This document shows positions 13,001 to 23,422 of a DNA stretch of 64,000 nucleotides, piece after piece; position 1 is the stretch's first letter, and every line of letters begins with the position of its first letter. This DNA is from Crambe crambe (lineage: Eukaryota > Porifera > Demospongiae > Poecilosclerida > Crambeidae), in assembly GCA_963924555.1 (NCBI GenBank), contig OZ004582.1, forward strand, positions 6,386,001-6,450,000. Direction: 5' to 3'. Under the pieces are notes generated by a model. The model was given only the letters and a program-made list of their open reading frames with translations. It was not told the origin of the DNA and did no database searches. The position numbers were made by a program, and so were the translations under genes.

Positions 13001-16000
13001 AGTAACGGAGGTAGTTAACGGACAGTTAACGGAGTTGTGGTTTTCCCCTGCGGGTTAGCGAATGCTAGGAAGATTGCAGTGGGGCTTTGGATGGCTCTGG
13101 GCCTACCTCGCTCAGTCCAGGCAGGAAGCTAAGTAAATCCTACTAGGGCAATGTACAACATTTGAGTCACAGCGAGCGAGCAAGTATTCCTATACTGATA
13201 TTCGTTTGAGCTTAAACTCCTTAGAAGATTTTGCTCTGTTATGTAAGTGGCAGGCAGCTGCATACATAGAAAGCTGCCTCAAAGCACTTAGATAAGCCTG
13301 GTGCCTACAAGCCACTGAGATAAGCCTTGTGCCTGCTGCCCAAAAGACTGTTACAAGAAATGTTAGACAGCGAGTGAGTGAGCAAGAAGCACCTATGCTT
13401 AGAGCTGATAGGCTCTAATTCATTTGTGCTTTGCTGTTGAGTAATGTAAGTGGCAGGCAGCTGCATGCATAGTGCTTACCACAAAGCACTTAGATATGTC
13501 TAATGCCTACAATCCACTTAGATAAGCCTAGCCGTACTATCCACCGTACTATAACGAAGTGATGTAGAAATCAATCAAGAATTACAATTAGAGCATGCGC
13601 ATGAATGCACGCGCAGGGCGCTACTATTGCACGACACAGACACGTACGTACGCCTGGGGCATTTTGGAGTGTAGACCTAGATATACTAGAGATGCTCGTA
13701 TAGCATTAGTTGGGCGAGCAAGCAGCCAGTGGTCATTTCAATGTGCTCCTCCCTCACTTATGATTATATAGCCCCAACAGTGACTTTCAATATCTAGCTA
13801 TTCAGGTTGTTAACTGACTTGGTGCATTCCCAGTTAGCATTAGAGTGTCTTCTCTGAACCCAAGCTACCACTCCTGTTCAGACTCAGTAGCCAGTCTCTC
13901 AAATAATGAGCCCTCATATGCTGTAATCTGGCAGCTCTGTGTTCTGCTGACTCTGCTCTCCTTCTAGCTCTCATTTGCTCTGCTCTTTCAGCATTATCTT
14001 CTGCTGACTCTGTACATTCCCTCCTCCTGGCTCTATCTGTCGCATTTCTTTGCTAGTCTTGTTTTTCTCTGTTCCTTTGACTCTGTTCTCCTTCTAGCTC
14101 TGTCTCTTTCATTTCTTTTATGAGGTCTCGCTCTTCTTTGCTGGTCAGTTTCTAGAGGGTGTTCTGGGGCCCTCCTTCGCTTGTTTTCTGGTTCTCTGGG
14201 TTCCATAATACTCGCTACAATAGTGTTTCAACTTCAAGCTTAACGAAAATGATTGCTTATTATGACGTTGCTTAGTAGCTATTTCATGCGCATGCGTAGG
14301 CGCATGCGCATTTTGAGTGACGTACGTGTAACATATAAATATCGCAATTTTCCATTTTGACCAATTAGTGTGGGGCTTCGCTCGCTTCGCTCGCTCGCCA
14401 ATTAGTGTGGGGCTTCGCTCGCTTCGCTCGCTCGCCAATTATATATTTATTCTTACAGACCACGCCCACTAGTATATTTTCCCCATAGACGAGCCGTTGA
14501 ATAAATCCTCATATTCAACGGCTATATTCAACGGTATACTACGCATGCGCACACTAGCCTAGTAACCTTTTTGGCCGACATTTCTGAAGATGATAGGCAA
14601 GCTTAATTGAATCTTACAGCGGTTTGTCGAAGTGCATTAGTTGTTTGTAGGGCCCGGTAGGCTGCTAGGCTTATCTAAAGTGCTTCGTGGTGAGTATTAC
14701 AGGTTCTCATAACAGCTTCCTACAGACGTATGTTTATATGATGGCTATAAACACTCCTTAGACTTGTTAGTTGTGACATATGTAGTTCACTGTAAGAATA
14801 AATCACTTATTACACTCGTCAGCTGTGAGATATCGCGAGATATTTCACTCGCCTTCGGCTCGTGAAATATCTCCCCATATCTCACGCTGACTCGTGTAAT
14901 AAGTCTAATATATTTTACAATTTCAATGAGTCATGACCTGAGAGTCAGCTCACTCGCTTCGCTCGCTCGCTGCAATTATGCTGATTTCTGGGAGAGATTT
15001 AGAGTAGGCACCTACTGGAGGCAGTTAACGGACAATAGAGGCAGTCAGCGGACAGCTCTTAAAATGAAGGTAAGATGGCTGCACATGGGCTTATTATTGT
15101 AATGATAGTGATCATAGAAAGATAGCATGATTGAATGGGTTGATTAGGTTGACAAAAAAAAGTCTAAAAAATTACAAAAGAGACGATTGATCGAAAATTG
15201 GCTGATTAAAGGCAAAGTTGGCAGACAAAATCATCATCCTCTTGCACCCCTGCACATTGAAGGTGATACCATCGACCACAAACCTCACATTCAATCCATA
15301 TTTCGCTATTTTCACTATCGTTACTGTATACTTATGGCATTCTGGACAGATGCTTCATCAGAGGACGGTTGCTGTTTTTCCTTTCCTCTGGACTGTCTAC
15401 TTTGTTTCAGCTGTTCTTTTTCTTGTTTTTCTAGCTCTCTTTTCCTCTTACGCTCAGCTTTCTTTTCTTCTTCTACTTCTTTCTTCTTCCTTTGCTCTTC
15501 TCTCTGCTTCTCTCTCTGCTTTGCTTTTTCCATTTTCTCCTCTTCCTTTTTCTTCTTTTTATCTTCTCTTTCTTGTTGGCGCTCAATCTTCCTTTTTTCT
15601 TCTTCCTTCTTCGTTTTTCGCTCTTCCAAGAATTTGATGACTTCTTCACTTGAAATGTGCTTTGGCAGAGAGGCTGTACCACGGATGGACTGGACTGTAG
15701 AGTGGATCCTGTAAGTCGTATCCTTCTTGTAGCCGAGTTTGGTATTTTTTCAAAGTTTCTTCTCCCAATTCCTCCTCAAGTGCCTTTAGTGCCAAGTGTT
15801 GTGCTGTTGGCATGGACGAAGGTTCTTTATTCTTGAATTCGTAAACCTTTGCTGGCTGCAACTTACGCTTATCAATGGCAAGTTGATTTGGGGGGTAGAT
15901 TCCTGAATGCCTGAAAGCATTAATAATTGTTTCGGGTTTGATTGAGGCTAGGTATGCTTTCTTAAACACTCTAGAAAAGGAACTCTTATTTACTGTTGAT

Positions 16001-19000
16001 CCTGGATTCTCAGAATTGAATTGCATTACAGCTTTCCTCCATGCTTGTTTCAATGGTGAGAACAAGCCTACATCGAGTGGCTGTGTGATGAGTGAGGGGG
16101 TAGACAGTATAGAAGAATGTTGTTTTCACTACAAAATTTCGAGGTTTCGAGGTCTATGTGGGATGCATGCCCATCAACAAGGAGACAAACAGGCCGATCT
16201 GGTTGTATGTAGCGTACAAAATGCTTTATAAGCCAGCCATTAAATAGTTCTTATGTTATCCATCCATTTGGTGATTTTCCAAAATATGCACCCTCCACAC
16301 ATCCTTCCATTGGGTTGTACGAAAACCTTACTCCGGGGAAAATATGCATCGGTGGAATAGTTCCACCAGCTGCATTAATGCAGGCTAAAACTGTAATCTG
16401 ACCTTTATTGCTGGTGGTGTAGTATACAGTTTTAGCACCACAGGTTGCCAAAACTTTGCTTGATTTGGGGCACAAAGAAAACCCACTTTCATCACAATTC
16501 CAAATCTTTGAGGGTTTATCTATTAGGTTATGAATGAGCAAAAATTGTTCAAAGTCAGTGTACCAACCACTCAAGGTACTAGGTGTACATGCCTTTGCTC
16601 TGCACGCTTCAAGTGCCTGTGGGGTACGTAGACTGATTTTTGGATGCCTCTGAAGGAAAGCGTACCACCAATCTTTACCTGGTGTATTATCAGGGAAAGG
16701 GTTTGGCCTTTTATGTGTATCAAGTATTTTTTTGACCATTGTAATTACTTGTTGCCTACATTGACCATACCCTATCTCAGCCATTTTAATAATCCATTGT
16801 TCTAATTCGTTCTCTTCTTCTACCGTCAATACAGGAGGTGGTCCAGGGCGTGAAATTTGCTTGACCTTCATGCTGGAGTGATCGTGTACTGTACTCTTTG
16901 GTACACAATATTTTGCTGCTGCTTCCCTAACAGACACCTTCCCCTCTCTAACTTCCTCTACAACTCTCTCCAAATCTTCAAATTTCCAATTCCCCCGCTT
17001 CCTTGTTGTTGCCACGGCCTATTATAAAGATCATTGCACATTATTATTCACTGTCCAGTAACTGCCTCCACAATAAGAGTCTATTTATGCCAAAATTGCT
17101 GATACTGTGTTAGTCGTGTCATTTTATGTAGGGTATATTCAGAAAGAGCAACAAATTTGCTCTTTATTGATATATAATGTTTTGTGTTTATATGTGGTTT
17201 TTGTTTACTATGTGAGGTTATAAAGTTGGTTTTTCTTACAGTCATTTTTTCCATGCCTCATTTTTTGACTGAGACACTAACTGCAATCATTCAAAGCAAA
17301 AATTAAGCAGGAAAAAACTATGCAAACTTACTGAATCAGCTATAGATTGTTACTCTAAAAAAAATCACTACTGTCAGCAAAATTTCAAATCTCCCGCCAA
17401 ATTGGTACTAATTTTACGGGTAGTACTAAAAGTAGTAATGAGGAAATAAGAAACAGGAAATAAGAAATAGGAAATCAGTAGGAAATGGATATCAATATAA
17501 TAACTATAGTGAAACCATAATAGTGTCCAATGTTCATCAGTAGTAATGAGGAAATAACAGGAAATCAGGATATCATATAGTGAAACTATAATAGTGTCCA
17601 ATGTTCATCAGTCTCTAAAAAATATTTGGCACCTGCAAGCATGTAGCAAGGAAGATTTGCTGGATAGATGTAAGCCTTACTTTAACATCATCCGGAATAA
17701 CTAACTCATCACTTTTAAATGAGTTCTTAGCTAGTTTCAAGCAGGTCATGTGGGCATGGTAATGTGAATTACTCTCCCTGCCTAGGAATTGAGTACCAGA
17801 AGCAAGATTAGAAACCATGCGTCTTTCAGCTCGGGCAACTACCAGCCCCATAGTGTCATTGTTGTCTTCAAAATTCTTACGGCAAGACTGACAAATCTTG
17901 ATTTGATTGGTCTTGAATTTCAAAATAAAAGGATGCTCACTTGAGAATCCACTGCTCAAAACCTTACATAATACAGGACTTTGAAAATTCCTAGCTTGCC
18001 TGACCAATGCAGTTGGTGAGTTAATAAAGGAATGAGTTGGATTAGTGATGTTCACATTTCCACCAACCACAAAACCCAAGTTTGATGTAACAGATGATAC
18101 AATAGGATGAACATTTCCAATTGCAGTAGTGGTGGAGAGGGAACGAGGCTTGTTAAATGCTTGATTAGTAGATGTCCTAACATTGGAGTTCAACATTCCT
18201 GTAGAAGCAGATGTGGGAAATGAGGTAGAGGGATGTGTGCTCACTGCTAAGGTACAAGAGGTCCCCATAGTACGATCTGTGAAACATGGAGTGGAAAGAT
18301 AAGTGTTTGGTGGAAATGAAGCAGAGGTTGGGGTATTCACTTGTGAAACAGAAGAGGTCCCTTCATCAGAATTCCTGAAACATGGACGAACTGAACGGGT
18401 TTCTACCAGAACAGAAGCACGTTTTTTCCTCTTGGGAACCCCACCTTTCCTACCAGAACCATTTGGCAGTCCATGGCCAGCAATATTCATAAGATTAGGA
18501 CCGCATTTCTTTTGCTTGTAGTTTTCTATGAAAGAATTCAAATCTCCATTAACACTGGAAGCAGCTATCGTATGAGAACATATTGAATAACCTTTAAACA
18601 TTGGACACTTCTCATCACAGATATACTGTTTTTTACTCCTTGGATTAGTCTTCACAACATGAGGATGGTCAGATGAGGAACTCATAACTAGCCTTGTTTT
18701 TACATCTGTGCTCCAAGGGGCTTTCAAGATACCACCTTCTATTGAAAGTAACCGTTCAGCTTTTCTCCACATATCCTTTAAAACTGATGTAGATAAAGAA
18801 GTTATCCCACACTCTTCTACACTGACTTCAAGGGCTGCAGCAGTAATACTGCTAGCATCATCTTGAGTTGGTAGTGATGCTACTGGCAGCTCATTGGATG
18901 CACATGAAACAGGATGATTAAATACTTTTTTCATGTGTTTTTGTTTTGACTCAGTGTTCATATAAGAAAACCAGGTGACTTGAGGCACACACAAGCTGCA

Positions 19001-22000
19001 ATACTCAGGAAGGAACTGCCACTCTCCACGACCCACGACACTTTTCTCAAGTTCTTCTTTATGTCGATCTATTACTGATTTTAAATGCTCAATTAGCATA
19101 GGTAACTTGTTTTCTTTCCAATCAACTTGTTTCTTAATGACGTGATTTAAAGACTCACTACAATTTGTTGTAAAATGAGATGAAGAATCTTTTAGGCCAG
19201 CTTTTTTTCTCACACTAGGCAAAACACACTTTACAATTTCATCGGCTTTGTATTGGGTGAACCAGTAGTGAAACTGAGGATCGGAGTCTGGAAGAATGAA
19301 CCCTCCAGATTATTCCACTTCTCTTCTAGAGTCTTCAGTGCTTTCCAAAAAGAATCATCAGAAACAGCATCCACCAAGCCCATTTCTAAATGGCTCCCAG
19401 TTTTACACCCAAATATATCTGAAAGAAACTCATTCCAACTATTCCTGGGAATTTTGAGAGCATGCAGTTTGTCCTTTATGTTTCGACGAAGATGATTCAT
19501 ACAACGCAAGTGGACAGCTTTAGGAAAAGCAATATTAAATGACTTGATAAGTTCTTCTTCCCCATCAGTCCCAAATGCTTTAAGGTTTACAAGCTTAGGA
19601 TTGAGTCTGACCAAAGTGGAAGCAAAATAATAGAAAGAACGAAATGTTTTTGTATGATGGATAAGAACAGGACCAAGAATAATAGGGTGATTCCCTTTCT
19701 GTGTTTTAACAAGAAGATTCTGATAAGTAATGGGTGTCACATAGAAAGGCCCCAAGTTAAATGTGGGATCAACACCAATAATTCCAAATGGGTCTCCAGT
19801 GCAAAATCTCTCTAAGTCAGTTAATTGCTGATCAGTAGCTAATACGCACATGGGCTCTGGAGCAGCCTCAACTGCTCTTATATAAGCCTGTGAACTTGGT
19901 GCTTCCTTGCATTTTTGCATTACTTGAGCAAGAACATCTGTACATGATATATTAGATGAAGTACTCACTAATCTGCTCTCAGCATGCCGTTTAGCAGTAC
20001 AGTTGATGTTGTAAACTTGCTTTCGATTTCTCGGAAGATCACACGGGGAACGTGCATCCATTACTCCACCCATTGTGTTTTCAACTTCTCTGAGAGCCTT
20101 AGTAGGTGGTTTAATTTCTGCCGAACACTTCAGCTTCTTTATTGTACTAGGCTTGCAACGGCTAAAAGGCATTTTCCCCTTTGAATTGCCATGTGGTTTA
20201 ACTTCAATAGGATGCTCAAGATGATCAAAACTATACTGGACAAATGCCAATTCTTGTAAGGTTCCTCGGTAATCTAATTATAGGAAAGACAAAAATATCA
20301 CAATAGGATCTCCAAAACAGTTTCTAATTAATACCCATCCTAGATATAAAATTCTCAGAGAGCACTAAAAAAATCCACAATGCACACTAACATATTTATG
20401 CCCAGTGTTCTTACCATGAGCAGTAGTAATAATTCGAGTAAAATCAGGAGAAGATGAATGCCTATAATAAGTTCGTGTGAGCTTGAAGTGATGGGGAAGA
20501 CTCTGCATTTTTTAACGCTTAGAAACTTTTTCTTTCCCATGAATGCTGACATAAGCTATAGGAGAGCCCTTCCTCTTCCACACGCCATTTTCATCAGCTC
20601 GGATATCACGGGCGTCATCCAGTGCAAACAAATTAACTACAAATGTTACATTTCGGCATACTCTGAGAGGCTGATGTGAACAAATTCGATCTGTAGCAAC
20701 AGAATTACATAGTAGTATTTTGGCAATATCTTCAATACTGAAGTGCTGGTCTTGCTTCGTCCACTGGTACACTGGCAAGCTTGGATCATCATTGTAATAA
20801 CTGCAATGACCATGAAACTTTAATAAAGGGAGGGATTTTGCATGATTGGTCTAGACTTCTACAACGTTCACGATCTATGCTTGAACCTAACAAATACATG
20901 TTTGTATAGGCAGGTTAAAATTATACACACACACACATACACACCAAAAGTTCCTATCACAACGGTAGCTAGACAGTAGCTAACTACTTGAATTATATTA
21001 TTACCAATTTTCACACTCAAAATCAGATTTGCCATCATTAACAGAAGAAACGCTCCAGTCAGTTTCGTCGCACAGTGAAACTTCAGTTGAATCTGAACAA
21101 TCTTCATCCTTCACTTGAAAGTTAGATGTACCCAGATAAGTAATATCAGGCTCGTCTTCGCTTGACTCCACAGTTAAGTCGATTACGGAGGTAGGACTAG
21201 CCATGCCAAAACTGCTGTAGCTGCTGTGCTGTAGCTGTTAGCATGCAGCTGCCATTTTGCTCACGTGCTGACCAAAAAACGCGCCATTTCCCACGTGCGA
21301 GCCTGCATTTCCTATTTCTTATTTCCTGTTTCTTATTTCCTCATTACTACTTTTAGTACTACCCTAATTTTACCGTGGGTCAAAGTCTAAAGTGTCCGTA
21401 AACTACCGCTGTCCGTAAACTCCCACCGCTACTCTAAACGTCACAATTAGTACAAACGCGCGCGTAGTACGAAATTGCATGTCGCTTGTGTGAGCAGAGT
21501 GCAGCCATTGCCTTGTTCAGCAGTTCTGGATTATCATAGAAGTGGGCTTTTAGGATCAACAAACTCCTGGATGTCCCTGAGCTAGCTCCAGATGACCCCT
21601 TCCCATCACACATCTGTTAAGCTTGCAAGAGGAGAATAGTTTCCTTGGAGAAGGCAACTGCAAACATTACTAGCTTCAAAGAGCTGGCCAGATCTTCTTT
21701 GCGGAGATCCCTTGAGAGCAGGGGCACGAACATGTCCTTGCCATCAAATACAGCTCGGATAGCCAGCTTCTGCTCTTCCTTCAGCAACAGTTCGGGTAAA
21801 CCAAGCATTGACAGGGCATGAGAAAGCGCTTGCGGATAGTGGGAACTTGAATCGCTTGAAGAAACGCTAGAAGAAACACTCTCAGAAACGAACTCGCCAT
21901 CTTGCACAAAAAAACGCTGATTAGACAAAATAATAATTATGATGAAATCAAAAACGGGAAAGTACGGAGGGAATCCAAATCCCCCGGAATGTGAGGGATC

Positions 22001-23422
22001 CGGTCTGCAGTAGAAACCAGGCTCTCCTTTCCGCCCCCACATTTCCCGTTTCACTGAGAGCCTGGGAACGAGGCTAAGTATGGAGCTGCCATTCACCACA
22101 AAGAATGTAGTGCGCGCGCATTGCGCGCGATAGAGCAACAACAATGGCTGCCAGGTGCTACTGAATCTCGAGTAAGTTAGCTAGCTTACGCAAGTAACTG
22201 CTGGTTAAAACTAAGAAATATGAATTATAGAATAGTTCAGCTAACTAGAAAACTGAATCACAGAATCTTTTAGCTAACTAGATCGATAGAATCAATGAGA
22301 AGTCACATTTTCAAGTTTAACTACAATATTCGAATCACTGCTAATCTTCCCGGCAGTTTAGCTTATACAGAACATTCATTGCTAAACCCTCCAGGAGTTG
22401 CTGGGATCAGGAAAGGAAGGAGCAGGCTTGAGATGTCAGCTGAACCACCCTACCTCTCTGGGGATTGTCCAGTAGAAGAACAAGGCAGAAGTCCAGGGAG
22501 AGTCATGGCAGGCATGAGAGAAAGTCACGCAAAAACGAGAAAAGAAACGAGAAAATAACTTGATCTAAACTGATAACACGTGGCTTGACTCCAATTACCC
22601 GCTTATACTTATAGCCATAACTATGTGGCTAATTGGATTAATACGCGTTCTTACGTAAGCTTACTACACCACAGCTACTTCCGGGGGTCGAGGTGAACGC
22701 GAATAGACTTTAGTACTAGTGTGGTCTATAATCTGATAAGGCATCTTACTCTGCTGCACTTTGTCCTGCTGAATCATCATCCAGCCCCACCCAAAGTATT
22801 TTTTCTTATTATCTTATACATAAACCATATTTGCATATCTAGTACAATTATCCCTGTATGGACCCAACTGACCAACTTAGCCATGGCTCGATAATTTCCA
22901 AAGAAGAAGGAAGGACAGGGTCCTTTGATTCCAGTGTTTTCTAGAACTTGAAAAGGAAAATAGGAGAACCTGCGTTGTTTTTTTATGTAATTTTTTGTAG
23001 AACAATTAACAAGAACCACATTTTTTTTTATAAAGCAGTCAATGTGATAGCTACTTTAAAGGCTGCTGTTGTTGTTTCTAATCAGGTGGCATAAATAGTC
23101 ATAGCTCATGACATAGCTAGCAACTTAGACGGTGAAGTATGCTACATAACAAGGGTAAATTGTGTTGTCATTTATGTGTGTGTAGGGCCATCTTAATTAT
23201 TAGCTATGCTAGTTGATGGTCTGGTGTTGAACACCAAATTGTTTACAAAAAAAATGTGTTAGTTACAAGCTAGCTACGTACAATAAGTGATTTAGCTAGC
23301 TAGTTGAAATACAGCTAGCTGCTTTAAGCTTACTTCAAATACAAAAGCATCATCACCACGAGGAGGAGGCCAATAATGCCTAGAGGGGAGAATAAACATC
23401 CTGCAATTGCTGCTGCAACCAT
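7045..23422 (-). CDS. cytochrome P450 gene B, complete, 518 aa, clan 3 (CYP3/CYP5-like)
   Basis: Thirteen exons join without a phase conflict: 23422-23334, 22969-22873, 11488-11436, 11377-11281, 10677-10552, 10408-10320, 10260-10088, 8718-8585, 8243-8016, 7723-7635, 7578-7441, 7387-7225 and 7125-7045. An N-terminal anchor (about 1-28) precedes the proline-rich hinge. The expected P450 signatures are all present: WRVGR at 136-140 (C helix), the I-helix A324-G-Y-E-T-T329, ExxR at E382-R385 and the heme loop FGAGPRSCIG with the thiolate Cys462. The length is normal for the family. It is therefore likely an active microsomal monooxygenase that receives electrons from P450 reductase. Intron 2 (11,489-22,872) is 11.4 kb and carries nested transposons, yet its phases still match those of genes A and C. 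The substrate is unknown; CYP3-like detoxification or lipid metabolism is inference. Confidence 0.92.
8949..9614. mobile_element. MITE, GCCTCGGCAC ends, copy 1
   Basis: The left end GCCTCGGCAC-CGGA-GTGCCGAGGC is a perfect small hairpin; the right end GTGCCGAGGCA is its inverted partner. Inside, a block beginning GTCACTACRCAGTAATGC is duplicated (about 9,124 and 9,274). It lies in intron 7 of P450 gene B. There is no real ORF. Confidence 0.75.
11764..12007. mobile_element. short hAT-like MITE
   Basis: The ends CAGTGGCGGATTTAGAG and CTAGATCTGCCACTG form imperfect TIRs. The GGGGTTTC / GAAACCCCC block lies just inside. A half copy (TAGATCCGCCCCTGCAG) lies at about 37,540-37,650. Flanks share only CTAAC. 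Confidence 0.6.
12047..12674. mobile_element. MITE, GCCTCAGCAC ends, copy 2
   Basis: A second, diverged copy of the 8,949-9,614 element, with the same order of blocks (GCGTATCGAGCACGTGCATTA, GATGCTTCTTGG, CAAGAATACTAGCTGTGTAA). The right end reads GAAGTGCCGAGAC. It sits in intron 2 of gene B, left of the 9.2-kb element. Confidence 0.7.
13000..13045. repeat. pogo-like terminal sequence, outer left copy
   Basis: It reads TA then GAGTAACGGAGG and GTTAACGGACAG. It resembles, in opposite orientation, the end at 21,374-21,432 (TA-GAGTAGCGGTGGGAG, GTTTACGGACAG). The pair may be the ends of a further pogo-type element that received the inner pogo and the MULE. Confidence 0.5.
13140..13690. repeat. 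interspersed repeat with GCAATGTACAACATTTGA start
   Basis: Shares several blocks with 36,240-36,700: the GGGCAATGTRCAACATT opening, the AAGTGGCAGGMAGCT block and the end CCTGGGGYATTTTGGAGTGTAGACCTAG. Within it, the AAGTGGCAGGCAGCTGCAT block occurs twice (about 13,246 and 13,447). Confidence 0.6.
13880..14160 (-). pseudogene. Arg/Glu-rich 23-residue-type repeats (STPR-like), decayed
   Basis: The minus strand reads units such as ETDQQRRARPHKRNERDRA and ESAEHRAARLQHMRAHYL, with a stop and a frameshift between them. The period and Arg/Glu composition recall STPR repeats, which often occur in transposon-encoded proteins. There is no start codon and no further domain. Confidence 0.4.
14355..14440. 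repeat. tandem duplication, CAATTAGTGTGGGGCTTCGC unit
   Basis: Two near-identical units of about 40 bp, each ending in CGCTTCGCTCGCTCGC. The same GCTTCGCTCG tail recurs at about 14,955. Confidence 0.7.
14807..14904. repeat. long palindrome, foldback MITE
   Basis: CTTATTACAC at the left pairs with GTGTAATAAG at the right, and GAGATATTTCAC pairs with GTGAAATATCTC around a TCGCCTTCGGCTC loop. The whole unit can fold into one hairpin of nearly 100 bases. Confidence 0.75.
15004..17360. mobile_element. pogo-like element around the transposase; right end ambiguous
   Basis: At the left end, TA is followed by GAGTAGGCACC (15,004 on), then GGAGGCAGTTAACGGACA. On the right, in reverse complement, two candidate ends occur: TA-GACTCTTATTGTGGAGGCAGTTACTGGACA (two pieces, about 17,085-17,050) and TA-GAGTAACAATC (about 17,354). 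The TA dinucleotide fits Tc1/mariner/pogo target duplication. Which right end is real cannot be settled by eye. Confidence 0.55.
15321..17015 (-). pseudogene. pogo/Tigger-type (TIGD/jerky-like) transposase
   Basis: The ATG at 17015 opens a psq-type helix-turn-helix (NWKFEDLERVVEEVREGK...CVPKSTVHDH). The DDE core follows: first Asp in IWNCDESGF, second in CLLVDGHASH (about 16,170), third in QPLDVGLFSPLKQAW (about 16,050). The C-terminus is an extremely Lys/Glu-rich coiled coil (15,629-15,321). It is broken by a TAA at 16,251-16,253, where a Lys codon is expected, by a small deletion near 16,080 just before the third Asp, and by another shift near 15,690. It would have been a cut-and-paste transposase using TA target sites. 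Confidence 0.85.
17418..21364 (-). mobile_element. Mutator-like element (MULE), 3,947 bp, nested
   Basis: Bases 17418-17475 and the reverse complement of 21307-21364 are identical over 58 bases (outer end GGGTAGTACTAAAAG). TAATTTTAC flanks both sides (17409-17417 and 21365-21373), an exact 9-bp target-site duplication. Identical TIRs and TSD mean a young insertion. The interior is filled by one transposase gene on the minus strand. It interrupts older sequence inside the 9.2-kb element. Confidence 0.93.
17615..21204 (-). pseudogene. MULE transposase, three exons, two inactivating lesions
   Basis: Exon 1 is 21204-21005, exon 2 is 20800-20415 and exon 3 is 20273-17615; the phases fit (2, then 1). 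Exon 1 encodes an acidic N-terminus with VIDLTVESSEDE, a canonical SUMO-interacting motif. Exon 3 holds the MULE catalytic core: GIIGVDPTFNLG (first Asp), FGTDGEEELI (second Asp) and the LRCMNHLRRN CxxH patch. A SWIM zinc finger (CDEKC...CSH) follows near 18,560-18,620, then a basic Ser/Thr-rich tail. An in-frame TAA at 20,512-20,514 interrupts exon 2, and a single frameshift near 19,295 splits exon 3 into 339- and 535-codon frames. Because only two lesions are present, intact sister copies elsewhere in the genome are likely. The protein would cut and insert DNA at the TIRs. Confidence 0.88.
21374..21432. repeat. pogo-like terminal sequence, outer right copy
   Basis: Inverted relative of the 13,000 copy. 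Two copies of a TTTACGGACA motif lie just inside the TA end. It abuts the MULE target-site duplication. Confidence 0.5.
21617..21905 (-). pseudogene. N-terminal fragment of a RecQ-like helicase family protein
   Basis: Starting near the splice-acceptor-like TTGTGCAAG at about 21,905, the frame reads a Ser-rich stretch, then LGLPELLLKEEQKLAIRAVF and DGKDMFV. This resembles the start of SF2/RecQ helicases (LxxEQxxAI...GKDVFV), which I associate with transposon-linked helicases in sponges and cnidarians. The Walker A segment expected next is absent; the frame continues with unrelated sequence and stops. It lies inside the 9.2-kb element near its right TIR. The family call is inference from short motifs. 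Confidence 0.45.

Larger units (their letters stand above)
12860..22076. mobile_element. 9.2-kb DNA transposon with 71-bp TIRs and 9-bp TSD, holding nested elements
   Basis: Bases 12860-12930 and the reverse complement of 22006-22076 are identical over 71 bases (outer end TAGCCTCGTTCCCAGG). The sequence AGTATGGAG lies immediately outside both ends (12851-12859 and 22077-22085), a 9-bp target-site duplication. Each TIR itself folds, with AGGCTCTC pairing to GAGAGCCT. A 9-bp duplication plus long TIRs fits Mutator-like elements, but no transposase clearly belonging to this outer element remains. A helicase-like fragment near its right end may be its own cargo. It sits inside intron 2 of P450 gene B and is filled by at least one pogo-type and one Mutator-type insertion. 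Confidence 0.85.

Noticed and set aside
14145..14438. 97-codon frame with repeated ERSERSPTLIGERA-like text
   Set aside because: It comes from the CGCTTCGCTCGC tandem duplication and has no protein-like features.
15187..15714. 175-codon plus-strand Ser/Phe/Leu-rich frame
   Set aside because: It is the shadow of the Lys/Glu-rich coiled-coil end of the pogo transposase on the minus strand.
22295..22558. 87-codon plus-strand frame just right of the 9.2-kb element
   Set aside because: No splice context, domain or signal peptide, and it lies in the P450 gene B intron in antisense.
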